A stretch of DNA of 22,131 bases from DAOTUB01 sp034437455 (GTDB lineage: Bacteria; Chloroflexota; Anaerolineae; B4-G1), in assembly GCA_034437455.1 (NCBI GenBank), contig DAOTUB010000102.1, positions 1-22,131 on the forward strand. The letters run 5' to 3'. A program made the position numbers and the translations under genes. Below are positions 22,114 through 22,131 of the stretch, piece after piece. Numbering within the stretch: position 1 is the stretch's first letter; each line of letters opens with the position of its first letter. The notes beneath the pieces were generated by a model that was not told where the DNA came from, searched no databases, and saw only the letters and a list, made by a program, of their open reading frames with translations.

Positions 22114-22131
22114 ATGGAATTGTACACGCAA
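22114..22131 (+). CDS. First six codons of a plus-strand gene, cut by the right edge
   Basis: ATG starts MELYTQ, with AAGGAGG 10 bases upstream. Only six codons are visible, so no family can be shown. The 10-bp inverted repeat around its start, the change of strand and the repeats beside it would fit a transposase gene, but this is a guess. Confidence 0.45.

Overview
The window is a GC-rich chromosomal segment. The gene families and habits fit a Chloroflexota (Anaerolineae-like) bacterium: lipoproteins with TPTP-rich linkers, a secreted protein ending in a short '-WLPLI' tail, short palindromic intergenic repeats, and a mix of TAG, TGA and TAA stops. This assignment is inference from family style; no rRNA or tRNA is present to fix it. 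Almost every gene lies on the minus strand, so the window is best read from right to left. The only plus-strand gene is a few codons at the right edge.

Region 1, 21.6-13.7 kb (read leftward): rhomboid protease, uracil-DNA glycosylase-like protein, DNA polymerase X, a cation-diffusion-facilitator metal exporter, NAD-dependent DNA ligase, a repeat-filled gap, ArfB-type peptidyl-tRNA hydrolase and an Fpg/MutM-type glycosylase. Together these hold nearly all chemical steps of base-excision repair. Two of the glycosylases are unusual in their metal sites: the UDG lacks all four iron-sulphur cysteines and the Fpg lacks the fourth zinc cysteine.

Region 2, 13.6-6.6 kb: an apparently decaying exporter operon. 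It has two tandem paralogous lipoprotein adaptors (intact), a large permease made of two fused FtsX/MacB modules with two in-frame TAG codons, a remnant of the ABC ATPase joined to the permease end at a 20-bp palindrome, an MBL-fold hydrolase with one in-frame TAG, and an intact secreted DNRLRE-domain protein. Several intact neighbours end at TAG, so general recoding of TAG is unlikely.

Region 3, 6.4-4.7 kb: glyceraldehyde-3-phosphate dehydrogenase and a tandem PRC-barrel protein.

Region 4, 4.6 kb to the left edge: a tightly packed operon with an APH-fold phosphotransferase, an APS-kinase-like P-loop kinase, a DUF5666-like lipoprotein, a GT4 glycosyltransferase, a flippase-like membrane protein and the start of a further gene. 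The first three are joined by 4-base ATGA overlaps. Its content suggests envelope glycolipid or polysaccharide work.

Intergenic DNA holds three kinds of dispersed repeat: a GTTGGAATT/GATTGGGTT element found three times upstream of transcription units; an element with a TACATTTT-GTCCTTC core, four copies, most carrying a Shine-Dalgarno/ATG-like edge; and one long CGTCATTCCGAGCG palindrome. No CRISPR array, tRNA or rRNA was seen.
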